This document shows positions 6,967 through 15,671 of a stretch of DNA of 64,000 nucleotides, in pieces (positions within the stretch are counted from its first letter, which is position 1; the number at the start of each line of letters is the position of its first letter). A model generated the notes under the pieces. The model ran no database searches. It had not been told where the DNA came from and saw nothing but the letters and a program-made list of their open reading frames with translations. A program made the translations under genes and the position numbers. Origin of the DNA: Paractinoplanes abujensis (GTDB taxonomy: Bacteria > Actinomycetota > Actinomycetes > Mycobacteriales > Micromonosporaceae); contig NZ_JACHMF010000001.1 in the NCBI RefSeq assembly GCF_014204895.1, forward strand, positions 6,262,001-6,326,000, read 5' to 3'.

Positions 6967-9936
6967 ATGCCGACGGCACTTGACGAGTTGGGCCGCCGCT
7001 CCCTGGTCCAGATCCGCCGGAACCGCGACCAGTTCCTCGGGGTCGGCTTCGTCGTCGCGCCGGGCCTCGTGGTGACCAACGCCCATGTCGCCGAGGAGAA
7101 CGTCCAGGTCTGGTTCGCCGGTGAACCGCACGCGTGCACGGTGCGGCGCTACCCCGCGGAACGCACCGAAAGTCCGGAGTGGCCCTGGCCCGACCTCGCC
7201 GAACTGACTGTTCCGACCCTCGAGGCGGAGCCGGTGCTGCTGGGGCCGCCCTTCACCGATGCCCGGGACATCGCAGGTCTGGGCGAGGTACGGGTGCCTA
7301 CCTTCGACCTCGCGTACGTGGCGGCCGGCCCCGAGCGCCTCGAGATGATCACCAAGCGGCTCGTGGTCTCGATGACCGGGGACAGCCTGATCGGCCTGGG
7401 GGGTGGAACGCTCGACCTCGGCATGAGCGGAAGCCCGGTGATCGACATGCGCAGCGGCCGGGTGCGCGGTGTCGTCAAGGCGGCCGCCTGGGCACAGGCG
7501 CAGGTGCAGTACGGAGCGAAGGTACCGACCGGCGGCTGGATGATCCCCCTGACCGCCGAGCACACCCCGCCGAGCTGGTTCCAGCACAATGCCGAGGCCA
7601 ACCCCTTGGGCAATCGTTGGCGGCTGGTCGCGGCGGATGCCGACCGCGTCCAGCAAGAACTCTTCCGGCCGACCGAACCGCCCGCGGAGATCACGCCGGC
7701 CAACCTGCTGGATCCGGACACCGGCGTGACGCCCTTCGAGCCGATGGCCGAGCTGGACGACTTGCTGACGTGGTGCCACGCCGACAGCCGAACGGTAGTC
7801 AGGCTGGTCTCCGCCGGCTCGGGTACCGGAAAGAACCGCGTCGCGCACGAGCTGTGTGATCGCCTGCGCGGGCACGGGTGGGTGGCAGGCATTCTGCGTC
7901 CGTCGTTCCGCGACGCCGAGTGGCTCCGGACCCTGGCTCAGGCCTTGGAACGGGAGCTGCAGATCTGCGTCGTTGTGGACGACGCCGAACACCGTGGGCC
8001 GGATGTCGCGGCGATCCTGCAGGAGGTTCGCGACGCGCTGGACGCGTCATCCGCCACTGTCCGCGTGACCGCTCGAGTCGTGCTGCTGTCACGCAACGAT
8101 CCGGACCGGTTCGAAGACGAGTTCCTCAGCATCGACATCGAGGACAGCGAGTTCGCTCAGTGGATCCGATCGGTGCAGGAGCCACCGATTCTGCTGCCGC
8201 GAATGCTGCCGGACGCACCGGCTGTGCTGTCGCGCGCATGGCGTGCTTTTGCTTCCCGGTTGGGCGTGGCGACGGAAGCGGAGCCGCTGTGGCCGCGCGA
8301 CATCTCGGCCGGAACCACACTGGACCTCTACGCGATCGCGGCCGATGAGGTCCTCTCGGCCCTCCCGGGCTACGGGCAGGACTATCGCGGTGATAAGGAC
8401 CCGCTGGAGACCATCCGCCGGCATCAGCTGAGATACTGGGCGCGGAAGTTGAAGGATGCCGATTATCAGTTACGGGCGCCGCCGCCGAAGAAAGCGAGTC
8501 GGCCGAAGGCCGGTTCCGGACCGATCACCATCCTGTTGACGACTGCCGAAGCGTGGCTGCTGATACCTACGCTCGTCCCGTCCACCGACGACGACCTCTT
8601 CCGGCAAGTCATGAACCGCGCCGCGCTGGCTCTAGGCGCACCGGATCCGCGCGAGATCGACAATCTGCGTGATCTGTATCCGGTCGCCGCGGACGGACAC
8701 CCCGCCGCACTGACTCCCGACAGGCTTGCCGAGATCGTCTTCAGGCACGTCTGCCGGAATCTGGACGAGTCCACGCTGTGCGCGTTCCTGGCCGCGGTCC
8801 TCATCGGCGACGGCGCCGACGTCCTCCTGAGTCTGCGGCTGATCTGCCGGGCCCGTGCCGCGCCTGACACGGCCAGCGATGTCGCGCACAGCCGGATCGA
8901 TGCAGCCCTGGCAACACTTCTGGCCGGACATCCGCGCGAGCTGTTGCCGGCGCTCACGCGGATCTGCGGCGAGATACCCCACATGGCGCCACTCGTGAGG
9001 CTGCTCACTGCCGCGGTCGAGGACGGCGACCTGGATGTGCTGCCCTTGGTCGAGGAGCACCTTCCGGACGACGGGCGCGGCCTGTCGCCCGTGGCTGTCG
9101 TCGTCCTGCAGCGCCAGGCCGACGCCACTCCCGGCACGGACGACCACAGCCTGTCGCGAAGAATCTCGTGGTGGCGCAAGCTGAGCCTGCACCAATACCA
9201 CCTGGGTCGGGACGAGGCACTGAGCACGAACCAGAATGCGATCAACGAGTGCCGGGTGCTCCAGGCCCGCGGCGGCCGCCACGCCGCAACGTTCGCCCGC
9301 CTGCACGGGGATCGGGCGCTTTTCCTGCTGCGGCACGTGAAGGCGCAGCGTGCGCGGCAGGAGGGCGACGGACCCATCGGTGAGGCCCTGATCAACGGCG
9401 AGATCGCCATCAGGGAGTTCGAGAAACTCGGCCGGGACAGCGAGATCGCACTGGCGGACGTCCTGCACAATCAGGACATCCTGTTTTCGGTCCGGCAACG
9501 TTCGCGACAGGCCTTGCGACACGGGCGCAGAGCCTTGCTCCTGTACGGCGAGAACGGGCCACGCCGCTCCCGAGCGGCTGCGCATTCCCAGGTCGCCGAC
9601 GACCTCGACGGGTTGGGCCGGATGGACGAGGCGCTGTCGGAGAGCGGTAAGAGCGTCGCCATCCTGGCCGGGCTCTTCCGCGAGTCGCCGTCGGCATACG
9701 CCGCCGATCTGGTGCGGGCACTGAGCCAACGCGCGTACATCCGGCTGCACAAGGGCGCCGGGGACCAGCGGGAAGGCAAGCCGAGTGCGACTGAATTCCT
9801 GCTCGCGGCGCGAACGGACGTGATGCAGGCACGGCAGGTGTTGCGCCGCTGGTCGCCGGTCGACGAGCCCGAACTGGAGGAGTACTTGCGCCGCATCGAG
9901 GCTGTGCTGGAGTCGCGCCTGGATCGGCGGAACTGA
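6967..9936 (+). CDS. Trypsin / P-loop NTPase / TPR fusion protein
   Basis: A 989-residue multidomain protein without a signal peptide. Residues 1-200 form a trypsin-like protease with a complete triad: His40 (TNAHV), Asp76 (PDLAEL) and Ser154 (GMSGSPV). A P-loop region follows: RLVSAGSGTGKNR near 280-291 has the Lys but Asn where Ser/Thr normally binds Mg2+, and ICVVVDDAEH looks like Walker B. The middle is helical. From about 720 the protein is helix-turn-helix repetitive in TPR style (HQYHLGRDEAL, RMDEALSESGKSV). Architecture and the adjacent Trypco1 gene match predicted NTP-dependent conflict or defence switches. Target and trigger are unknown. Confidence 0.85.
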   Translation: MPTALDELGRRSLVQIRRNRDQFLGVGFVVAPGLVVTNAHVAEENVQVWFAGEPHACTVRRYPAERTESPEWPWPDLAELTVPTLEAEPVLLGPPFTDARDIAGLGEVRVPTFDLAYVAAGPERLEMITKRLVVSMTGDSLIGLGGGTLDLGMSGSPVIDMRSGRVRGVVKAAAWAQAQVQYGAKVPTGGWMIPLTAEHTPPSWFQHNAEANPLGNRWRLVAADADRVQQELFRPTEPPAEITPANLLDPDTGVTPFEPMAELDDLLTWCHADSRTVVRLVSAGSGTGKNRVAHELCDRLRGHGWVAGILRPSFRDAEWLRTLAQALERELQICVVVDDAEHRGPDVAAILQEVRDALDASSATVRVTARVVLLSRNDPDRFEDEFLSIDIEDSEFAQWIRSVQEPPILLPRMLPDAPAVLSRAWRAFASRLGVATEAEPLWPRDISAGTTLDLYAIAADEVLSALPGYGQDYRGDKDPLETIRRHQLRYWARKLKDADYQLRAPPPKKASRPKAGSGPITILLTTAEAWLLIPTLVPSTDDDLFRQVMNRAALALGAPDPREIDNLRDLYPVAADGHPAALTPDRLAEIVFRHVCRNLDESTLCAFLAAVLIGDGADVLLSLRLICRARAAPDTASDVAHSRIDAALATLLAGHPRELLPALTRICGEIPHMAPLVRLLTAAVEDGDLDVLPLVEEHLPDDGRGLSPVAVVVLQRQADATPGTDDHSLSRRISWWRKLSLHQYHLGRDEALSTNQNAINECRVLQARGGRHAATFARLHGDRALFLLRHVKAQRARQEGDGPIGEALINGEIAIREFEKLGRDSEIALADVLHNQDILFSVRQRSRQALRHGRRALLLYGENGPRRSRAAAHSQVADDLDGLGRMDEALSESGKSVAILAGLFRESPSAYAADLVRALSQRAYIRLHKGAGDQREGKPSATEFLLAARTDVMQARQVLRRWSPVDEPELEEYLRRIEAVLESRLDRRN

Positions 9937-9940
9937 CCAG

Positions 9941-11173
9941 TCAGTCGCCCACGGTGATGCCCATGCCGGCGATGACCCTGGTGTTGGGCGTCGCCGATCG
10001 GTCGTCCTGGTCGATGTAGGAGCCACTACTCGTTCCCAGGACGGGCATGTGCAGGTTGTCGAAGAGAGTCCGGCTGCCGGACACCGCAGCGTGCAGACGT
10101 ACTCCGCTGGCACCGTTGCTTTCGTCCCGGACAGCGCTGATCTCGGCCTTGAGGTCGGCGCCGACGATCGAGTAGCGCACCTCCTCATCGCGCGCAGAAT
10201 CCCCCGCGAAGGTCTCTTCGACGATGTCGTGCAGGTCGTCGGCGAAGGCGACGAAGCTGCCCACCAGCGGCTCGACCGGAGCGTTGCCGGCGAGCTTGGC
10301 TTCGGCCAGTTCTCTCAGCATCGTCTGCCGTGAACCCAGGTCCAGGATCTCGGTGACCGCCTCGACCGGGATGTGCTGCCACACGGTGTCGTTGATGAGG
10401 CTGGGAGCGATCGACGTGCTGTTCGTCGTCGAGATCCAGGGCGGCAGGTCGACGAGGTCGTCGTTGCGCGGTCCGGAAACCGCGATGGCGATCGCCATCG
10501 GCACGGCCACGTGGTACGCGGCGCTGGCTGCGCGCTCTACGAAGTCGGTCGCTTCGACGGTGTTGCGGTCGGCATTCTCGCCCGCGAGGAGGCGCTCGTA
10601 CTCCTTACGGACCGACTTGTAGAAGACCACCGGCTGGTCCTCCGCCCAGTCGCGCATCGTCGCCAGAACCCGCCTGTAGGCGTCGGGGGTTCCGTCCGAC
10701 AGGCGGGTCAGCCGCTGCTCGATCCGCGCCAGAAGGCCCTTTTTGAAGTTGGCTGCAACGGTGTCCAGCGAAAATTCGATGACGTGCCCGTCGGTCACCT
10801 CGTCGAGCCAGTCGCCGTACGAGTCCGGCGGCACGTTGACGACCTCACGCTCTCGATGGTCGGCCTGGATCTGCCGGAAAGACGTCACGGGTGTCTCGTT
10901 CAACGTGTCCCGGCGGGAGATCCGGATGTCCCCCCGGCGCAGCAGATCTCCCAGATCGGTGCTGCGGAAACGCGAACCGTTCGCCTCGGCGAACAACGAC
11001 CGCAGCATCGGACTGTTCAGCGAGTGGGAGTCGGCGATGATCAGCGGCTCGGCCTGGACCGCGGTCATCAGCACACGGGAACGCAGGTCCTCCCGCTCGG
11101 AGAACTCGATCGGCACGTGCAGGTTGACGTCGCTCAGGAAAACCGAGAAGTCGTAGTCGCCGCTGTCCGTCAT
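9941..11173 (-). CDS. Uncharacterised 410-residue protein
   Basis: I do not recognise this family. It is a soluble, acidic protein with no signal peptide, no transmembrane segment and no nucleotide-binding motif. The middle is helical and rich in Arg/Glu, and the C-terminus is beta-like (SGSRTLFDNLHMPVLGTSSGS). The start is ATG at 11173 behind a weak GAGG; longer starts run into the promoter region. Its stop lies 4 nt from the stop of the protease/TPR gene, tail to tail, so it may belong to the same island although it is not in the operon. Confidence 0.6.
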   Translation of the reverse strand: MTDSGDYDFSVFLSDVNLHVPIEFSEREDLRSRVLMTAVQAEPLIIADSHSLNSPMLRSLFAEANGSRFRSTDLGDLLRRGDIRISRRDTLNETPVTSFRQIQADHREREVVNVPPDSYGDWLDEVTDGHVIEFSLDTVAANFKKGLLARIEQRLTRLSDGTPDAYRRVLATMRDWAEDQPVVFYKSVRKEYERLLAGENADRNTVEATDFVERAASAAYHVAVPMAIAIAVSGPRNDDLVDLPPWISTTNSTSIAPSLINDTVWQHIPVEAVTEILDLGSRQTMLRELAEAKLAGNAPVEPLVGSFVAFADDLHDIVEETFAGDSARDEEVRYSIVGADLKAEISAVRDESNGASGVRLHAAVSGSRTLFDNLHMPVLGTSSGSYIDQDDRSATPNTRVIAGMGITVGD

Positions 11174-11360
11174 GAGCAGGCCTCGCGCTCTCGTCCGGGA
11201 AGGACCGATGTAACAACTGATACAGCGCAGTGTCAACGGGTGATCACCCGTCAGGGCAGCGCCCGCACAGGTTCCCGGCAACCGCCGCGCGCGAAGTGCT
11301 AAGGCGAGGCGGGCGGTGGCCGATCACAGGGCCGACTTTCTGCGAACGGAGGAACCAAGG

Positions 11361-11579
11361 ATGGAGCAATATCTCGACACCGCGTCGACCGTGACGAAGG
11401 CTCTTTTCGGGCCCGAATCAGGCATTCCCTGGTGGGCCTGGATCGCGGTCATCGTGGCGGTCTTCTGGAAGGTTGCCGTCAAGGAGCCGAAGAGTGCCCG
11501 GGAGGCTGCGAACGAGCGGGACAACGTCATGCTCGGCGCCCTGTTCTCCGATGACAAGAAGGGCAAGAAAAAGAAGTAG
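11361..11579 (+). CDS. Small single-pass membrane protein
   Basis: A 72-residue protein with a short N-terminal amphipathic part, one transmembrane helix (IPWWAWIAVIVAVFW), a basic-acidic cytoplasmic segment and a terminal run of lysines. The ATG at 11361 has an excellent GGAGG 8 nt upstream, so it looks translated. Function unknown. The size and tail resemble holin-like or membrane-anchoring micropeptides, but nothing specific supports that. It stands alone between two minus-strand genes and ends at a strong hairpin. Confidence 0.65.
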   Translation: MEQYLDTASTVTKALFGPESGIPWWAWIAVIVAVFWKVAVKEPKSAREAANERDNVMLGALFSDDKKGKKKK

Positions 11580-11607
11580 CCGGCGCCCACCCGGGAGGGG
11601 GCGCCGG
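11580..11607 (+). terminator. Bidirectional hairpin
   Basis: Perfect 9-bp inverted repeat CCGGCGCCC / GGGCGCCGG with a 10-nt loop, immediately after the small membrane gene and before the stop of the minus-strand sugar ATPase. It can terminate both. Confidence 0.75.
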
Positions 11608-11619
11608 CCGTGGCGAGGC

Positions 11620-12389
<770 letters not shown>

Positions 12390-12393
<4 letters not shown>

Positions 12394-13412
12394 GTCTTCA
12401 CCTTCCTGATCCACTGGTCGAGCGAGACCGCGACCAGCACCAGCAGGCCGATCGCGAAGCCCTGCCAGACCACTTCGACGCCGCCCAGCTGCAGGCCGTT
12501 GCGGAACACGCCGACGATGAGCGCGCCGATCAGGGTGCCGATGACGCTGCCGCGGCCGCCGAAGAGGCTGGTGCCGCCGAGCACGACGGCGGTGATCGAG
12601 TCGAGGTTGTATTCGACGCCGACGTTGGGGCTGGCCGAGGCGAGCCGGCCGATGAGGATCCAGCCGCCGATCGCGTAGAGCAGGCCGGCCACGGTGTAGA
12701 CCGAGAACAGCACCCGGCCGGTCTGGATGCCGGCCAGCCGCGCCGCCTCGGAGTCGTCACCGGTGGCGTAGACGTGTTTGCCCCACGCGGTGTTCGCGAG
12801 TGCGTAGAAGAAGAACGCGAACAGCAGAAGCATGATGATCGACCCGTACGTCAACCGGAAGTTCCCGAGCGGGATCGAGTCACCGGTCCAGGTCATCAGG
12901 CCGGGCATGTCGGTTCCCCGTACGGTCTCGGAATTGCTCACGACCGAGTTGAGCGAGAAGAAGATCGTCAGCGTGCCCAGGGTGACGATGAACGGTGGCA
13001 ATTTTATCCGCGTCACCAGGAAGCCGTTGATCGCGCCCATCGCCGTGCCGCAGGCGAACCCGAGCAGCAGCGCGATGATCCCGGGCATCCCGGCGTCCAC
13101 ACAGAACGTGGCGGTCAGGATCGACGAGAAGACCGCGATGGCGCCCGCGGACAGGTCGATGCCGGCGGTCAGGATGATCAGCGTCTGCCCCAGGGCGAGC
13201 GTGGCGATGACGGTGACCTGCTGAAGCACCAGCGACAGGTTGGTGGCGGTCAGGAAGCGGCCGTTGACGATCGAGAAGGCGATGATCGCCACGACGAGAA
13301 CGGCCAGCGGTCCCAGTACGGGATTCGAGTGCAACAGGTGCTGGATGCGCAGGCCGAGCGAGTCGTTCTTGCGCACGTCGAAGTCGGCGGGTGCGGTGGT
13401 GGTCGTGGCCAT
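12390..13412 (-). CDS. Sugar ABC importer permease
   Basis: A 340-residue BPD_transp_2 permease with the GIDLSAGAIAV fingerprint after the third hydrophobic segment and GGTSLFGGRGSVIG near the C-terminus. The soluble N-terminus is about 35 residues. It begins one nucleotide after the binding-protein stop and is coupled to the ATPase by GTGA. One permease gene implies a homodimeric channel. The order binding protein, permease, ATPase matches frcBCA, but fructose specificity is only a guess. Confidence 0.88.
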
Positions 13413-13413
13413 G

Positions 13414-14448
13414 TCAACCCCAGCAGTTCTGCTTGCCCCACGCGGAGTCCTTCGCCTCCACGCCGGCCTGCGGGTCGTCGGTGATCAGTTGGGTTCCGGT
13501 GTCGTAGAAGTCCTTGCCCGGTGTCGCCTGCGGGCGGGTGCCGTCCTTGGCGTACGCGGCGATGGCGTCGATGCCCAGCTGCGCCATCTTGAGCGGGAAC
13601 TGCATCGAGGTGGCCCCGATGATCCCCTTGGACACGTTGTCGACTCCGGGGCAGCCGCCGTCGATCGAGACGATGACGGTGTCCTTCTCCTTGCCCGCCG
13701 CTTGCAGGGCCAGGTAGGCGCCGGCCGCCGCGGGCTCGTTGATCGTGTAGACCAGATTGATCGACGAGTCCTTCTGCAGCAGGTTTTCCATCGCCGTACG
13801 CCCGCCCTCCTCGGCGCCGTCGGTGACGTCGTGGCCGGCGATGCGCGGGTCGTTCTCGTCGCCGATCCGGTTGGGGTCGCCGATGTCGATGCCGAAGCCG
13901 TCGAGGAAACCCTGGTCGCGTTTGACGTCGACGGAGACCTGGTTGGCATTGAGGTCGAGCATGGCGATTTTCGCCTCTTTGCCGTCCCGGGCGAACTTGG
14001 CCTTGGCCCACTGCCCGATCAGCTTGCCGGCCTGATAGTTGTCGGTCGCGAAGGTGGCGTCGGCCGCGTTGGGCGGGTCGACCGGCGTGTCCAGCGCGAT
14101 GACCAGCATGTCGAGTTCGTGCGCCTTGTCGATGGAGGGCACGATCGCTTTCGAGTCGTTCGGGGTGATCAGGAAACCCTTGGCGCCGAACGACATCAGG
14201 TTTTCGATCGCCTGCACCTGGGCCTCGTTGTCGCCGTCCTGTTTGCCGGCGAAACTCTGCAGCTCGACGCCCTGCTGCTGGGCCGCACCCTGGGCGCCTT
14301 TGCGCATCTGGACGAAGAACGGGTTGGTGTCGGTCTTGGTGATCAGACCGACGACGTCCTCGCCGGAACCTCGGTTGCAGGCGGCGGCCGTGCCGAGCAC
14401 GAGGGTCACCACGCAGCCGGCGGCCAGCATCCTTCCTACTAAGTGCAT
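13414..14448 (-). CDS. Sugar-binding lipoprotein
   Basis: A 344-residue type-1 periplasmic binding protein with a signal peptide ending in a lipobox (LGTAAAC). Recognisable family segments are [14 protein letters not shown] near the N-terminus, IALDTPVDP in the middle and VSIDGGCPG in the second lobe. GGAGGGA lies just before the ATG. First gene of the transporter operon. Its promoter region carries a perfect LacI-type palindrome shared with the divergent regulator, so expression is probably sugar-induced. Confidence 0.9.
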   Translation of the reverse strand: MHLVGRMLAAGCVVTLVLGTAAACNRGSGEDVVGLITKTDTNPFFVQMRKGAQGAAQQQGVELQSFAGKQDGDNEAQVQAIENLMSFGAKGFLITPNDSKAIVPSIDKAHELDMLVIALDTPVDPPNAADATFATDNYQAGKLIGQWAKAKFARDGKEAKIAMLDLNANQVSVDVKRDQGFLDGFGIDIGDPNRIGDENDPRIAGHDVTDGAEEGGRTAMENLLQKDSSINLVYTINEPAAAGAYLALQAAGKEKDTVIVSIDGGCPGVDNVSKGIIGATSMQFPLKMAQLGIDAIAAYAKDGTRPQATPGKDFYDTGTQLITDDPQAGVEAKDSAWGKQNCWG

Positions 14449-14462
14449 GTTCCCTCCAAAAC

Positions 14463-14477
14463 CGATTTAGCGAATCG
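14463..14477. promoter_or_regulatory. Inverted repeat near the sugar-binding protein start
   Basis: CGATT-N5-AATCG lies 15 nt upstream of the binding-protein ATG. It could be a second regulator contact or a leader hairpin. It is weaker than the adjacent perfect palindrome. Confidence 0.35.
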
Positions 14478-14480
14478 AGG

Positions 14481-14492
14481 GACAACGTTGTC
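14481..14492. promoter_or_regulatory. LacI-type operator
   Basis: GACAACGTTGTC is a perfect 12-bp palindrome with the central CG typical of LacI-family operators. It sits 33 nt upstream of the transporter operon and 88 nt upstream of the divergent lacI-type gene, so one site could control both. Confidence 0.75.
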
Positions 14493-14579
14493 TCGCAGTA
14501 GACGCCCGCCTTGAGTCCGTGTCAACAATGAGTTTCCAAGATGTTGCGCACAGTGATCAACATCGACAGGAGTAGATGA

Positions 14580-15554
14580 ATGGTGGACCATCGGCCGACC
14601 ATGAACGACGTGGCTCGCACCGCCGGGGTGAGCCTCAAGACGGTGTCCCGGGTGGTCAACGGCGAGACGACGGTCGCTCCCGACCTGGCCGCACGCGTCC
14701 ACGCGGCCGTCGAGTCGCTCGACTACCGCCCCCATCTGGGCGCGAGCATGCTACGCAGAAACGACAGACGCACCCGTACGATCGGCGTCCTGCTCGACGA
14801 CGTCTCGCACCCGTTCTCGGCGGCCGTGCACCGGGCCGTGGAGGACCAGGCCCGCGCCCGCGGCATCCACGTGCTCACCGGCAGCCTCGACCATGATCCC
14901 GTACGGGAGAGGGCGCTGGCCGCGGCGTTCGCGGAGCGCCAGACGGACGGTCTCATCCTGGCCCCCAGCGGCGCCGACCTGGACCCGCACACCATGCCGG
15001 TCGTCTACGTCGACCGCGTCCCCACCGGCGCCCCCGGCGACACGGTGATCTCGACGAACATCTCCGGGGCGGCCGGCGCCGTACGCCACCTGATCGCCCA
15101 CGGCCACCACCGGATCGGCTTCCTCGGCGGCGACCGGCGGCTGTCCACGGCCCGCGAACGCTACACTGGCTACCAGCGGGCCCTGGGCCGTCGCGCCGGC
15201 CCGGCAGTGCACGATCTGCACGATCCGACCGCCGCCTGCGCCGCCGCCGTAGCCATGCTGCGCGGCCCCGACGCGCCCACGGCCCTCTTCACCACACAGA
15301 GCACGGTCACGATCGGAGCCGTACGGGCTCTGCGCCGCCTCGACCGCCAGCATGCGGTGGCCCTGGCCGGCTTCGACGACTTCCCCCTGGCCGACCTGCT
15401 CGACCCACCCGTCACGGTGGTCGCCCAGGACCCGTCCCGCATCGGCGAGACAGCCGCACTGGCCCTGTTCGAGCGCATCGACGGCTACGCCGGCGAACCC
15501 CGCGAGATCCGCATCCCCACCACCCTGATCCCCCGCGGCTCGGGCGAACTCTAG
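14580..15554 (+). CDS. LacI-family transcriptional regulator
   Basis: A 324-residue repressor-type protein. Residues 7-27 hold the LacI helix-turn-helix (MNDVARTAGVSLKTVSRVVN), followed by a hinge helix and a type-1 periplasmic-binding-like sensor domain (IGVLLDDVSHPFSAAV ... ALAGFDDFPLADLL). AGGAG lies 7 nt before the ATG. It is divergent from the sugar transporter operon with a palindromic operator between them, so it most likely represses that operon until the transported sugar binds. Confidence 0.9.
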   Translation: MVDHRPTMNDVARTAGVSLKTVSRVVNGETTVAPDLAARVHAAVESLDYRPHLGASMLRRNDRRTRTIGVLLDDVSHPFSAAVHRAVEDQARARGIHVLTGSLDHDPVRERALAAAFAERQTDGLILAPSGADLDPHTMPVVYVDRVPTGAPGDTVISTNISGAAGAVRHLIAHGHHRIGFLGGDRRLSTARERYTGYQRALGRRAGPAVHDLHDPTAACAAAVAMLRGPDAPTALFTTQSTVTIGAVRALRRLDRQHAVALAGFDDFPLADLLDPPVTVVAQDPSRIGETAALALFERIDGYAGEPREIRIPTTLIPRGSGEL

Positions 15555-15622
15555 ACCGGCCGGTTGCCGTTCGGGGATCCGCGCCGGTCAGTGCGCTGTG
15601 GCAGGTCACCGCCCGTGACAGA

Positions 15623-15652
15623 GCGGCGCCGCGGGAGGACCCGCGGCGCCGC
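15623..15652. terminator. Long perfect hairpin between convergent genes
   Basis: GCGGCGCCGCGGG / CCCGCGGCGCCGC, a 13-bp perfect stem with an AGGA tetraloop, between the lacI-type gene and the beta-helix gene. Very likely a bidirectional terminator. Confidence 0.8.
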
Positions 15653-15671
15653 CCTCATCGGAAGAGATCTG

